Both the position numbers and the translations under genes were made by a program. From the NCBI RefSeq assembly GCF_017377875.1, contig NZ_CP070975.1, positions 3,100,001-3,164,000 of the forward strand: a DNA stretch of 64,000 bases. The letters run 5' to 3'. The stretch is from Alcaligenes sp. SORT26. Lineage in GTDB: Bacteria; Pseudomonadota; Gammaproteobacteria; Burkholderiales; Burkholderiaceae_B. The notes under the pieces are model-generated. The model was given only the letters and a program-made list of their open reading frames with translations, had not been told where the DNA came from and searched no databases. The first letter of the stretch is position 1. Each line of letters begins with the position of its first letter. This document shows positions 45,392-54,392 of this stretch, in pieces.

Positions 45392-45946
45392 TTAGGTCTG
45401 TGGCTCGTGGCGTTCGTAGTCGGCTTGTAACAGGCGGCTTTGCTGCTCGGCCAGTTCCATTTTGCCAAAGCGGCCCGCACGCAATTCGCCATAGGCTCGT
45501 TGTAAATCGCCCACAGTCAAAGGACTGCGCTGGTCAGGCCAGGACCATAAAATCACTTCACGGGCTGGACGACTGAGCGATCGGGCCAGTTGGGCCACGG
45601 TTGTCTCGTCGATAATGCGTTGCTGGTTGCGTCGCATGATCGCTTGTACGAAGCCATGCAAAAGATAGGCAATAATGAGGGTTATGACGCCCACTACCGT
45701 CCACCAGAAAAACGGGTTGTATTGCTTGATCAGTGCCAGGTTTTGAATGCTCAAGGCCTGCAGGCCGGAGTAATCCAGGCCACGCCCAAAGCTGATGAGA
45801 CGGTTGAGCAGGTCCCACCAGATAATGGCTACCACGATAGTGACTACGGTGCAGATAATAGTGGCCGTGGCGCACAGCTTGAACAGCGTGCTGCGAAGAG
45901 CCTGACTATCGTTGGCGGTGGGTGTCTGGGCGTTGTCAGTTTTCAT
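45392..45946 (-). CDS. Hypothetical two-helix membrane protein
   Basis: I do not recognise this 184-residue protein. It has two membrane helices (residues about 20-45, LFKLCATATIICTVVTIVVAIIW, and about 78-100, WWTVVGVITLIIAYLLHGFVQAI) and a C-terminal soluble part with SRPAREVILWSWPDQRSPLTVGDLQRAYGELRAGRFGKMELAEQQSRLL. It is divergent from rpoN, with starts almost touching, and lies upstream of the leuA leader on the same strand. Confidence 0.7.
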   Translation of the reverse strand: MKTDNAQTPTANDSQALRSTLFKLCATATIICTVVTIVVAIIWWDLLNRLISFGRGLDYSGLQALSIQNLALIKQYNPFFWWTVVGVITLIIAYLLHGFVQAIMRRNQQRIIDETTVAQLARSLSRPAREVILWSWPDQRSPLTVGDLQRAYGELRAGRFGKMELAEQQSRLLQADYERHEPQT

Positions 45947-45962
45947 GGAAACGATTGTACCT

Positions 45963-47348
45963 ATGCTTACGCGTCAGTCACTAGATTTACGCCAGCAGCA
46001 AACGCTGGTTTTGACGCCGCAATTGCAACAGTCTATTAAAGTGTTGCAGCTATCGGGGGCCGAGCTGGAGCAGGAATTGGCTCAGGCTTTGCTGGATAAC
46101 CCTTTGCTGGAACGTCTGGACGTGCAGACGGATGTCGCCGCCGAGCCATTGCCCGAAGCCGCTTCGGGCGAGGCGGAATCCTCGTGGGCGAGCCTGGAGT
46201 TTCCCAAGCATCAGGGTGACTCGGACGACCCGGACTGGACCCCCGAATCAGCCATTGCCCAGGACCTGGCCGCTTATTTAAGCGAGCAGTTGGGACTGTT
46301 GCGTTTGAGCGACCGTGACCGGGCCTTGGCGCAATTATTGATCGATGAGCTGGACGATAACGGCTACCTGCCCGTGTCTCTGGATGAGGTCCTGGCCTGC
46401 CTGCCCGAGGAACTGGATGTTGATGAAAGTGATTTGCGCTGTGCGCTGGCGCAGGTGCAGTCTCTGGAGCCCGCAGGGGTGGGCGCACGGGATCTGTCTG
46501 AATGCCTGAGCTTGCAGTTGCAGCAGCAGGCCGAACAGTTGGAGCCGTCCTTGCTGGACTGCGCCCGTTATCTGGTGCGTGAACATGTCAGCATTCTGGC
46601 CTCGCCCAGCCAGTTGCGCCAACGCAGCGCGGGCCAGTATTCGGCTGACTTGGTGGAGCGGGCTCATCATCTGGTCTTGAAACTGGACCCGAAGCCGGGA
46701 CGTGCCTGGACGCAGAATGTCTCGGCCTATGTGGTGCCGGATGTCCTGCTGACTCGTGGCAAGGATCGTTGGCAGGCTGCCCTGAATCCTTTGGCGGTAC
46801 CGCGCTTGCAGTTGGTGAACCTGCACGATTATGAAATTGAAACGCACCCCGCCTTGCTGGCCGAGCGTCAAAAAGCCACGGGCTTATTGCGTAGTGTGAA
46901 TAGTCGCTTTGTGACGATTTTGCGGGTGGCCCAGGCCATTGTGCAGATGCAGCAGGATTTCTTCACGCAAGGTGTGTCGGCCCTGAAACCGATGCAACTG
47001 GCCGATCTGGCTGCGGAGCTGGACCTGCATGAATCCACGATTTCTCGCGCGACACGGCAGAAATACATGCAGACGCCGCATGGCGTGATGGAGCTTAAAC
47101 AGTTCTTTACCGTGGCCTTGGCTAGCTCCGATGGCAAGGCCGATATGTCCGCCGCTTCGGTGCGGGCGCAGATTACCCAGATGATTCGTGATGAGTCGCC
47201 CACCAAGCCCTTGTCGGATCAGCAGATTACCGATCTTTTGCAAGCTCAGGGCCTGACCTTGGCGCGCCGTACAGTCGCTAAATACCGGGAAGCGGAAGGC
47301 TTGGCACCTGCATCACAACGCAAGATGCGGGCGGCAGCCGGGGTTTAG
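45963..47348 (+). CDS. rpoN: RNA polymerase sigma-54 factor
   Basis: The 461-residue sigma-54 has region I (MLTRQSLDLRQQQTLVLTPQLQQSIKVLQLSGAELEQELAQALLDNPLLE), an acidic region II, the core-binding domain with LDDNGYLPVSLDEV and EPAGVGARDLSECL, the DNA-binding helix-turn-helix LADLAAELDLHESTISRATRQKYMQTPHGVMELKQFF, and the RpoN box ARRTVAKYRE near residue 434. Start codons at 45945 and 45963 are in frame; the latter fits homologues better and avoids overlap with the divergent gene. The usual neighbours (lptB upstream, hpf and ptsN downstream) are missing. Confidence 0.95.
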   Translation: MLTRQSLDLRQQQTLVLTPQLQQSIKVLQLSGAELEQELAQALLDNPLLERLDVQTDVAAEPLPEAASGEAESSWASLEFPKHQGDSDDPDWTPESAIAQDLAAYLSEQLGLLRLSDRDRALAQLLIDELDDNGYLPVSLDEVLACLPEELDVDESDLRCALAQVQSLEPAGVGARDLSECLSLQLQQQAEQLEPSLLDCARYLVREHVSILASPSQLRQRSAGQYSADLVERAHHLVLKLDPKPGRAWTQNVSAYVVPDVLLTRGKDRWQAALNPLAVPRLQLVNLHDYEIETHPALLAERQKATGLLRSVNSRFVTILRVAQAIVQMQQDFFTQGVSALKPMQLADLAAELDLHESTISRATRQKYMQTPHGVMELKQFFTVALASSDGKADMSAASVRAQITQMIRDESPTKPLSDQQITDLLQAQGLTLARRTVAKYREAEGLAPASQRKMRAAAGV

Positions 47349-47430
47349 GAACTACATGTCATAGCAGCTCAAAGATGCTTGGTGGGCCCGGCGGCTCACC
47401 GTCTTGGCTGGCAAGAGCTTTAAAACAATA

Positions 47431-47469
47431 AAAAAAACAGGGCCTGCATACACGCATGAACAGGCCCTG
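47431..47469. terminator. Terminator between convergent rpoN and TonB receptor genes
   Basis: CAGGGCCTG (47438-47446) pairs with CAGGCCCTG (47461-47469). A run of seven A on the left becomes a T tract on the reverse strand, so it terminates the receptor gene; it may also protect the rpoN mRNA end. Confidence 0.85.
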
Positions 47470-47534
47470 CAAAAGCGGAGTTAGACCCTGCCAGCCAGAC
47501 GGAGAGCTGGATGACAGAGGTATCGCTGGTCTAC

Positions 47535-49661
47535 TTAGAATTTCATGGTGGCCGAGGCCAGGAAGGTGCGCGGCGAGCCTTGGCCATTGCTCAAGGGCAC
47601 CACCCAGTAGGCTTTATTGCCCACGTTTTCCAGGCTGGCGCGCAAGGTCACTTCCTTACCGGCAAAGCGGGTCTTGTAGCGCATACCCAGGTCGTACGTG
47701 GTCACGCCTGGCATGTAGTAACTATTGCTGGCGTCTGCATATTGCTTGGATTGAGTGTGCAGATTGGCATTCAGGGTCAGGCCTTGAACAAAAGGCGTAT
47801 CCCACTCAATCCCGGCCTTGGCGACCCAGCGGGACAGGCCCACCGCATTGCGTCCTTCCGTATCCGGGTTGCTGGCTTTGCGAATCTTGGGGTCCAGGTA
47901 GGCGATACCGCCTGTCAGACGCCAGTTTTCAGCGATCTGCCCAAATACCTGCACTTCCACACCCCGGTTGCGCTGGCGGCCGTCATAGCTCAAATTGGGT
48001 TTGCCATTAAAGCGCTCATTGCTTTCATAGCTATTGGGTTGGGTGATATCGAACAGGGCTGCCGTCAGGGCGTAATCCCCGCTGTCGTACTTCATCCCGA
48101 TTTCGTATTGACGTGTTTTTTGTGGTGCGAAGATCTGGCCTTCATTGGCGTAGTCGTCGCCCACAATCATGCCCTGGGTCAGGCCTTCGGCGTAGTTGGC
48201 GTACAGCATCCAATCGTCCCGCAACTGCCAGACACCAGCAATGGTGGGTGTCAGGGCATTCTTGCTGTAGTTATCGCTCTTGCCACTTTTATCCCTGGTG
48301 CTGACCCATTGCTGGCGCAGGCCCAAAGTGAGCTGATACTTGCCGCCCGCAAAGGACAGCGTGTCGGCCAGGGCTGCACTATATAAATAGCTGACGTTAG
48401 GCGCACTTAGCCCGTTCATCGGGACATAAGGGCGCGCCGGGTAGTCCGGGTCGTAGATATTGATGGTTTCGGACCAGCCCTTGATGGAGGTGTTGTCGCT
48501 ACGCGAGCTCTTGCGGTTCCAGTCCACCCCGGCGCTGATGGTGTGGTGCACGGAGCCGGTATCAAAGTTGTAGAACAGACCGCTATTAGCGGCCAGGTTA
48601 TAGCCCGTATTGTTGCGCCGGGTGGCGGCCAGTTTCAGGTCACCTGCCTCGTTCAGCAAAGTGCTGCCCTTGGTGTTGTAGTTGCTCATTTCGGATTTGC
48701 TGTAACCGGCAGAGCCGTAGACAGCCAGCTTGTCGTTGGCCGCCCAGTCGGCACGTACCAGCGCCGTGGTTTCTCGCGTGAGGCCAGCGGCCCACGGTAC
48801 ACCCAGCAAGACATTGCCCTTGGGCGGTGTGGGTAGCGGGTTCTTGTCCAGGCCTTTAGCCAGCCGCACACCCCGGTTCAGGCCGGAAATGTATTCTTCC
48901 AGGTGGTACAGATCGGCGGACAACTTGACCGAACCCAGGCGGTAGTCGGCCCCTAAGGAGATCAGCTTGTCGCGGTTGGTCCGATGGTCCACCACGCCCT
49001 CGCCGTCCTTGAACACGCCATTCAAGCGCAGGCCCAGCTCATTGGATTCCCCAAAGCGACGGCCCAGATCCAGATGCGTCCCGAATTGGGAGGGCTGGAT
49101 GTAGGACATGGTGACGTTGGTAATGGGATCATCCGTGGCGCGTTTGGACACCAGATTGATGGAGCCGCCTACATCGTTGCTGGCATTCATGCCATTCAAC
49201 ACAGCCGATGGGCCTTTGAGAATTTCTAAACGCTCTGCGATGGCCATCACTCGGCGGCCACTGGTCAAACCTTGCAAACCATTTAGAGACACGTCACCGG
49301 CACGGAAGCCCCGTATGTACATGGTGTCTTTGCCGCCTGTTCCACCCGCACCCGGCGTTTGTACAGAAGGGTCGTTCTTGCTGATCAGAATGCGCAGTTC
49401 CTGACCTTGCAGATCTTCGATGTAATCACTGGTGTAGTTGATGGTGCTGAACGGAGTGTTCATGACATCCCGGTTGCCCAGCAAACCCAGATTCCCGCCA
49501 GTGGCGACATGATTGCCCTCGTACGCAGGCGGCAAATCAATGTATTCGCTGGCTTTGACTTCAATGGTGGACAAAGACGTAACTGGGGGAGCATCGGAAG
49601 ATTGTGCCCAACTGCTGCCTGCACTGAGCAGGCTCAGGCCAACAAGATAAGAAATGCGCAT
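47535..49661 (-). CDS. TonB-dependent siderophore receptor
   Basis: The 708-residue outer-membrane receptor has a signal peptide (MRISYLVGLSLLSAGSSWAQS), a plug domain (GLLGNRDVMNTPFSTINYTSDYIEDLQGQ...RILISKNDPSVQT...YIRGFRAGDVSLNGLQGLTSGR...VMAIAERLEILKGPSAVLNGM...VGGSINLVSKRAT, about 50-175), and a 22-strand barrel ending in the aromatic RTFLASATMKF. The AERLEILKGPSAVLNG motif is typical of ferric-siderophore receptors. No linked siderophore genes are present, so it may take up a foreign siderophore. A Fur box lies in its promoter. Confidence 0.93.
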   Translation of the reverse strand: MRISYLVGLSLLSAGSSWAQSSDAPPVTSLSTIEVKASEYIDLPPAYEGNHVATGGNLGLLGNRDVMNTPFSTINYTSDYIEDLQGQELRILISKNDPSVQTPGAGGTGGKDTMYIRGFRAGDVSLNGLQGLTSGRRVMAIAERLEILKGPSAVLNGMNASNDVGGSINLVSKRATDDPITNVTMSYIQPSQFGTHLDLGRRFGESNELGLRLNGVFKDGEGVVDHRTNRDKLISLGADYRLGSVKLSADLYHLEEYISGLNRGVRLAKGLDKNPLPTPPKGNVLLGVPWAAGLTRETTALVRADWAANDKLAVYGSAGYSKSEMSNYNTKGSTLLNEAGDLKLAATRRNNTGYNLAANSGLFYNFDTGSVHHTISAGVDWNRKSSRSDNTSIKGWSETINIYDPDYPARPYVPMNGLSAPNVSYLYSAALADTLSFAGGKYQLTLGLRQQWVSTRDKSGKSDNYSKNALTPTIAGVWQLRDDWMLYANYAEGLTQGMIVGDDYANEGQIFAPQKTRQYEIGMKYDSGDYALTAALFDITQPNSYESNERFNGKPNLSYDGRQRNRGVEVQVFGQIAENWRLTGGIAYLDPKIRKASNPDTEGRNAVGLSRWVAKAGIEWDTPFVQGLTLNANLHTQSKQYADASNSYYMPGVTTYDLGMRYKTRFAGKEVTLRASLENVGNKAYWVVPLSNGQGSPRTFLASATMKF

Positions 49662-49684
49662 GAGTCTGTAATTTAAATGGAAAT

Positions 49685-49703
49685 AAAAATGATTCTCATT
49701 AAT
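49685..49703 (-). promoter_or_regulatory. Fur box upstream of the TonB receptor gene
   Basis: On the reverse strand ATGAGAATCATT matches the Fur consensus segment ATGATAATCATT at 11 of 12 positions; over 19 bases I count 14 matches to GATAATGATAATCATTATC. It begins 24 bases upstream of the start codon, as expected for iron-dependent repression. Confidence 0.8.
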
Positions 49704-50106
49704 GTTTCATTTGTAGCATTTGCTTGTAGGTGGTTCAAGCAGTTAGGCGCCTTTGTGATATAAAAACGACCCTAAAAAACTTAGGGGTATAAGGAGGTGG
49801 TTCGTGCGATTTCTCCTTGAAATCGGGTAGAAATCAGGGCTTCAGGGGGATTTTTGAGCAAAATCGGGGCACGTCTGACAAGTCGGTGGGAGTGCATCCC
49901 ATAGAGCGGTTTTGGCAAACCACGTGATGTTTGCTTGGCAAGGGGAGGCAAAGGAGCGGTGATGGCTCCCGGCAAATAAGGGAGCGGATCAAGAAATTGT
50001 TTTATTTGTAGCCTGAACAGGCTTGAGGTGTGTTGCGACTGCTGGGGCGGGAGGCAGGCAGCTACAGAAGTCCCCTTCCGCAGTTGCCCACCTTTACCTA
50101 TCGCGC
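49704..50106. other. Intergenic region without recognised features
   Basis: Between the receptor promoter and the leuD stop I see no gene, strong hairpin or repeat. A 64-codon frame on the reverse strand (49781-49975) resembles no known protein. Confidence 0.5.
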
Positions 50107-50745
50107 CTAGCTAAATAACCAGGGTTCCTGTTCCCGGCGTTGCTGCTCGTAAGCCTGGATCTGCTCCATTTTCTGCTCTGTCACGCTGATATCGTCCAGC
50201 GCCAGCAACAGGCGGTGGCGACGCTCCGGCTCCACCTGGAAACGGATGTACTGGTCGGGGCCGATCAACATGCAGGCTTCCAGATCCACCGTCCATTCAT
50301 CCCACGGGTTTTGGGCGGCAGCGATGAATAAATTATCAATCTGCTCTGTGCTGAGCTGTATGGGCAACATGCCGTTTTTAAAGCAGTTATTGCGGAAGAT
50401 GTCGGCAAATGAAGGGGCGATCAGCACCGCAATGCCTAGATCGTTCAGCGCCCAAACGGCGTGTTCACGACTGGAGCCGCAGCCAAAGTTTTCTCGACCC
50501 AACAGAATACGTGCTCCTTGTGCGGTCGGCTGATGCAGGCAAAAGCTCGTGATCGGCTCACGTTCCTCCAGCGGCTTTCCAGGGTAGCCAATATCCGCGT
50601 AACGCCAGTTATCGAAGGCATATTGCCCAAAGCCGGTACGTGACAGCGAGGTCATGTACTGCTTGGGCAAGATTGCGTCGGTATCCACATTGGCGCGGTC
50701 CAGTGCAATCAGGCGCGAACGTACGGAAGTAAAAGGTGTATTCAT
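50107..50745 (-). CDS. leuD: LeuD-type hydro-lyase small subunit
   Basis: The 212-residue protein is the swivel-domain subunit of an isopropylmalate-isomerase-type hydro-lyase: [35 protein letters not shown] (14-48), [50 protein letters not shown] (80-129). The GCGSSREHA loop binds the substrate carboxylate. It overlaps leuC by ATGA and is last in a coupled four-gene unit with a CoA-transferase and an HMG-CoA-lyase-type enzyme. The classic role is leucine synthesis, but this context points to hydration of a substrate such as citraconate; substrate is inferred only. Confidence 0.88.
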   Translation of the reverse strand: MNTPFTSVRSRLIALDRANVDTDAILPKQYMTSLSRTGFGQYAFDNWRYADIGYPGKPLEEREPITSFCLHQPTAQGARILLGRENFGCGSSREHAVWALNDLGIAVLIAPSFADIFRNNCFKNGMLPIQLSTEQIDNLFIAAAQNPWDEWTVDLEACMLIGPDQYIRFQVEPERRHRLLLALDDISVTEQKMEQIQAYEQQRREQEPWLFS

Positions 50746-52154
50746 GCGGTGTCCCAGTTACGGATATCGACAAGATGGCCTGCAATTGCAGCGGCGGCAG
50801 CCATGGCCGGGCTCATCAAATGGGTGCGTCCCAAAGCGCCCTGCCGACCCTCAAAGTTACGGTTGGAGGTAGAGGCGCAGCGTTCACCCGGATTCAAGCG
50901 ATCCTCGTTCATGCCCAGACACATGGAGCAGCCCGGTTCACGCCATTCAAAACCGGCTTGCATGAAGATCTGGTCCAGCCCTTCCTGTTCGGCCTGACGC
51001 CGTACCAGACCGGAGCCTGGAACGACCAGCGCTTGCAGCACAGTGCTGGCTACATGCTTGCCTTTAATCATGGCGGCAGCGCTTCGCAAGTCTTCAATAC
51101 GGGCATTGGTACAGGAGCCAATAAACACCCGGTCGATAGGAATGCCTGCCAGTGGCTGGCCCGCCTGCAGGTCCATATAGCTCAGTGCGCGCTGGGCGTC
51201 CGCCTGTTTGCCTGTAGCAGCCGCGAGGGGATCAGGGACAAGCTGGTCGATGGCAGCCGCCATATCGGGCGATGTTCCCCAAGTTACGGTGGGAGCCACT
51301 TGGGCAGCATCGATCAGCAAGTGTTGATCGTAGTGGCAGCCTTCGTCGCTGAGTAGCGTGCGCCAGTAGCGTTCTGCCTTGTCCCATTCCGCGCCCTTGG
51401 GAGCCAGGGGGCGACCTCGCACATAGTCCAGCGTCTTGTCGTCCACGGCGACCAGGCCGATACGTGCCCCGGCCTCGATCGCCATATTGCACAAGGTCAT
51501 GCGCCCTTCCATGGACAAAGCGCGAATGGCGGAGCCTGTGAATTCGATGGCGCAGTCGCGTCCGCCATCAGCACCCATGCGGGCAATGATGTGCAAAATC
51601 AGATCTTTGGCTGTGCTGGTGGCGGGCAACTCGCCCTGCACATCGACCTGCAGCGTGCGCATGCGCTTTGCGGCCAGGCATTGGGTCGCCATGACGTGTT
51701 CGACCTCGGAGGTGCCGATACCAAAAGCCAAGGCAGCAAAGGCACCGTGCGTGCTCGTGTGTGAATCTCCCGCGACGATGCTGGAGCCGGGCAGCGTCAT
51801 GCCCTGTTCGGGTCCGATCACGTGGATGATGCCCTGGCGCTCGTCATCCAGTCCAAAGTAGCGCAGCCCAAACTCCCGGCTATTGATCTCCATTTGATCA
51901 ATCTGTGCCTGAGCCAAAGGATCTTCCAGACGCTGATTGCGGCGGCGAGTGGGCACATTGTGGTCCACCGTGGTCAGGGCGGTGCTGGGACGACGCACCA
52001 CACGCCCGGCCAGACGCAGGCTCTCGAAAGCTTGCGGACTGGTGACTTCGTACAACAATTGGCGGTCTATGTAGATCAGATCATGCTCGTCGTCTACCGC
52101 TGCTACACGGTGTGCATCCCAGAGCTTTTGAAATAGGGTACGGGCTTGGCTCAT
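50742..52154 (-). CDS. leuC: LeuC-type hydro-lyase large subunit
   Basis: The 470-residue aconitase-family subunit carries the [4Fe-4S] cluster ligands: Cys in [20 protein letters not shown] and the two in [33 protein letters not shown]. Other marks are [78 protein letters not shown]. It is closely LeuC-like. The ATG at 52154 overlaps the lyase stop as ATGA; an upstream GTG at 52163 is rejected. leuA is elsewhere, so this pair may be a dedicated catabolic paralogue acting on citraconate/citramalate-type acids, or the sole biosynthetic pair; the window cannot decide. Confidence 0.88.
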   Translation of the reverse strand: MSQARTLFQKLWDAHRVAAVDDEHDLIYIDRQLLYEVTSPQAFESLRLAGRVVRRPSTALTTVDHNVPTRRRNQRLEDPLAQAQIDQMEINSREFGLRYFGLDDERQGIIHVIGPEQGMTLPGSSIVAGDSHTSTHGAFAALAFGIGTSEVEHVMATQCLAAKRMRTLQVDVQGELPATSTAKDLILHIIARMGADGGRDCAIEFTGSAIRALSMEGRMTLCNMAIEAGARIGLVAVDDKTLDYVRGRPLAPKGAEWDKAERYWRTLLSDEGCHYDQHLLIDAAQVAPTVTWGTSPDMAAAIDQLVPDPLAAATGKQADAQRALSYMDLQAGQPLAGIPIDRVFIGSCTNARIEDLRSAAAMIKGKHVASTVLQALVVPGSGLVRRQAEQEGLDQIFMQAGFEWREPGCSMCLGMNEDRLNPGERCASTSNRNFEGRQGALGRTHLMSPAMAAAAAIAGHLVDIRNWDTA

Positions 52155-53056
52155 GGCTGGCACACCTTCAGGGCGTAAGCGGGTCCGGCTTTGTGCAAGC
52201 GGCTTTGAATGGGCTCTTGCGTCAGAGCGGCAATTTCTTCGGCCAAGGGTTGCAGCGCTTCCAGATCCAGGCCGGTTTCGATACCGCTGATCTGGAACAT
52301 ATGGGCCATGTCTTCCAGGCTTGCATTGCCGCTGGCACCGGGGGCGTAAGGGCAGCCACCCAGACCGGCCAAAGCGGCATCGAAACGACGTCCACCTTCG
52401 CGATAGGCAGCCCAGGCATTAGCCAGTGCCAGCCCCCGGGTGTCGTGGAAATGGCCGGTGACACCCGGCTCGCCATACAGGCTGAGTGCGGCTTGGGTCA
52501 GGCGTTCCACATCGGCGGGTGAGCCCATGCCGGTGGTGTCGCACAGACTGATGGAACTGGCACCCATGCGTTGGACTTCCTGCATCAGTTCAATGACATG
52601 GGAGGGGGCAACGGCACCGGTAAAGGGGCAGCCAAAGGCAGTAGAGAGGGACACGTTCACCGGGGTGTTGCCCGCTGCGGCTATCACCTGTTCAAGCTGC
52701 ATCAAGGATTGAGCAATCGTCATGCGCAGATTGGCCTGGTTATGGGCTTCAGACGCGGAAAATACAAAGTTCAGCTCGTCCATTCTGGCAGCCAGGGCGC
52801 GCTGTGCTCCCCGCAGATTGGGTACGAGAGCGGTATAGCAAACCTGCGAATCGCGTGTGGTCAGGTTGGCCAGTTCATCGGCATCTGCCAGGGATGGGAT
52901 GGCTTTGGGCGAAGTAAAGGACGTCAGCTCAATTTTGCGTACACCGCATTGGGGCAGTGCTTGTGCAATGCGCAGCTTGTCAGCGGTAGGCACCCAGCGA
53001 GGCACGATTTGCAGGCCGTCACGCAAGGTGACGTCGGTGATCAGTACGGTACTCAT
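52151..53056 (-). CDS. HMG-CoA lyase family enzyme, candidate citramalyl-CoA lyase
   Basis: The 301-residue TIM-barrel lyase belongs to the HMG-CoA lyase group (DRE-TIM superfamily): [19 protein letters not shown] (4-22, with the DxxxRDG base/metal motif), [68 protein letters not shown] with the metal-binding HFHD, and [20 protein letters not shown] with the flexible-loop Cys. It cleaves a 3-hydroxyacyl-CoA to acetyl-CoA plus a keto acid. Coupling by ATGA overlaps to a CoA-transferase and a hydro-lyase suggests citramalyl-CoA cleavage to acetyl-CoA and pyruvate. It could alternatively serve leucine breakdown, whose HMG-CoA lyase is missing from the liu cluster. Confidence 0.85.
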   Translation of the reverse strand: MSTVLITDVTLRDGLQIVPRWVPTADKLRIAQALPQCGVRKIELTSFTSPKAIPSLADADELANLTTRDSQVCYTALVPNLRGAQRALAARMDELNFVFSASEAHNQANLRMTIAQSLMQLEQVIAAAGNTPVNVSLSTAFGCPFTGAVAPSHVIELMQEVQRMGASSISLCDTTGMGSPADVERLTQAALSLYGEPGVTGHFHDTRGLALANAWAAYREGGRRFDAALAGLGGCPYAPGASGNASLEDMAHMFQISGIETGLDLEALQPLAEEIAALTQEPIQSRLHKAGPAYALKVCQP

Positions 53057-54264
53057 TCCACGATTCCTTGTTCACGCAGGGCTTGGCGGCGCTCCGGGCT
53101 CATGCCCAGTTCCTGCAGGATGCTGTCTGTGTGTGCGCCCAATTCCGGCCCCAACCATTGAGTCGCCCCGGGACTACGGCTTAGCTTGGGCACAATGCCG
53201 GGAATGGTCAGTTCCTGGCCGTCTTCCAGTGTGTGTTTTTCCAGCATGCCGCGCGCCTGATAGTGCGGGTCATCAAGAATGTCGGCTGCTGTGTAGATGC
53301 TGCCGCTGGGGACCTCGGCCTGTTCCAGCGCATGGAGCACGTCGTCCAGGCTACGTGCGCCGGTCCAATCGCCAATCGTCTGGTCCAGCATGGCACTGTG
53401 CTCGACGCGCCCGGCGTTGTCGGACAAGCGCGGGTCACTGGCCAGATCGGGGCGGCCCATCGCCTGCATCAGACGTATGAAAATGGCGTCGCTATTGGCG
53501 GCAATCACCACCCATTTGCCGTCGCCGGTGGGATAGGTGTTGGAGGGGGCGATACCGGGCAGGCTGGCGCCTGTGCGTTCGCGCTGATGGCCGTTCAGTT
53601 GATAGTCGGGAATCAGGCTTTCCATGATGGCAAAGACAGATTCGTACAAAGCCACATCAATCATCTGGCCCTGTCCGCCTTCCTGACGCAGATGGTGCAT
53701 GGCCAGCAGCGCGCCTATGGTGCCGTACAGTGAAGCCAGCGTATCGCCCAGACTGACGCCTGCGCGTACAGGTGGGCGATCCGGGTAGCCGGTGCCATAA
53801 CGCAGTCCACCCATACATTCCGCGATGGCTGCAAAACCGGGGCGGCGATGGTAGGGACCGTCCTGCCCGTAGCCGGAGACGCGCACCATGATCAGGCGCG
53901 GGTTAAGGGCGTGCAGCGTTTCCCAGCCCAGGCCCCAGCGTTCCAGCACACCGGGCCGGAAGTTTTCAATGACGATATCGCTTTGCAAGGCCAGCTCACG
54001 GGCAATTTCCTGACCTTCAGGCTGACGCAGATCCAGTGCAATCGAACGCTTGTTGCGGCTTTGTACACGCCACCACAGGGACGTGTCCTTGTGCAGTTGA
54101 CGCCAGCGGCGCAAGGGGTCGCCCTTGCCGGGCGGTTCGATCTTGATGACGTCAGCCCCGAATTGGGCCAGCAGGCTACCGGCGTAGGGGCCAGCAATTA
54201 ATGAACCGAGCTCCAGGACTTTGATGCCTTTCAGGGGCGGTTCGGTAAATGTGTTCTTATCCAT
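53053..54264 (-). CDS. CaiB/BaiF family (class III) CoA-transferase
   Basis: The 403-residue enzyme has the class III signature: PLKGIKVLELGSLIAGPYAGSLLAQFGADVIKIEPPGKGDPLRRW (8-52), RNKRSIALDLRQPEGQEIARELALQSDIVIENFRPGVLERWGLGWE, and SGYGQDGPYHRRPGFAAIAECMGGLRYGTGYPDRPPVRAGVSLGDTLASLYGTIGAL, where the Asp of SLGDTLA (near residue 170) is the catalytic carboxylate. It would move CoA from succinyl-CoA or acetyl-CoA onto the dicarboxylate taken in. GGAGG precedes the ATG. It overlaps the lyase gene by ATGA and starts a transcript after the TRAP terminator. Confidence 0.9.
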   Translation of the reverse strand: MDKNTFTEPPLKGIKVLELGSLIAGPYAGSLLAQFGADVIKIEPPGKGDPLRRWRQLHKDTSLWWRVQSRNKRSIALDLRQPEGQEIARELALQSDIVIENFRPGVLERWGLGWETLHALNPRLIMVRVSGYGQDGPYHRRPGFAAIAECMGGLRYGTGYPDRPPVRAGVSLGDTLASLYGTIGALLAMHHLRQEGGQGQMIDVALYESVFAIMESLIPDYQLNGHQRERTGASLPGIAPSNTYPTGDGKWVVIAANSDAIFIRLMQAMGRPDLASDPRLSDNAGRVEHSAMLDQTIGDWTGARSLDDVLHALEQAEVPSGSIYTAADILDDPHYQARGMLEKHTLEDGQELTIPGIVPKLSRSPGATQWLGPELGAHTDSILQELGMSPERRQALREQGIVE

Positions 54265-54364
54265 TTCTGTTTCCTCCAGCTATTGATTCTGGTATAGAAA
54301 AAGAAAGTGGAAAAGCAATCAAATATTATGCTGCCATCGTGAAAAACGTGGATGGAAAATAGAA

Positions 54365-54387
54365 AAAACCCGCATAAAGCGGGTTTT
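54365..54387 (-). terminator. Terminator between the TRAP and CoA-transferase genes
   Basis: AAAACCCGC (54365-54373) and GCGGGTTTT (54379-54387) form a perfect stem; on the reverse strand a T6 tract follows. It lies just after the dctM stop, giving the CoA-transferase unit a separate or read-through promoter. Confidence 0.85.
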
Positions 54388-54392
54388 ATTTT

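Noticed and set aside
49781-49975. 64-codon frame upstream of the TonB receptor
   Set aside because: No similarity, no ribosome site and no conserved context.
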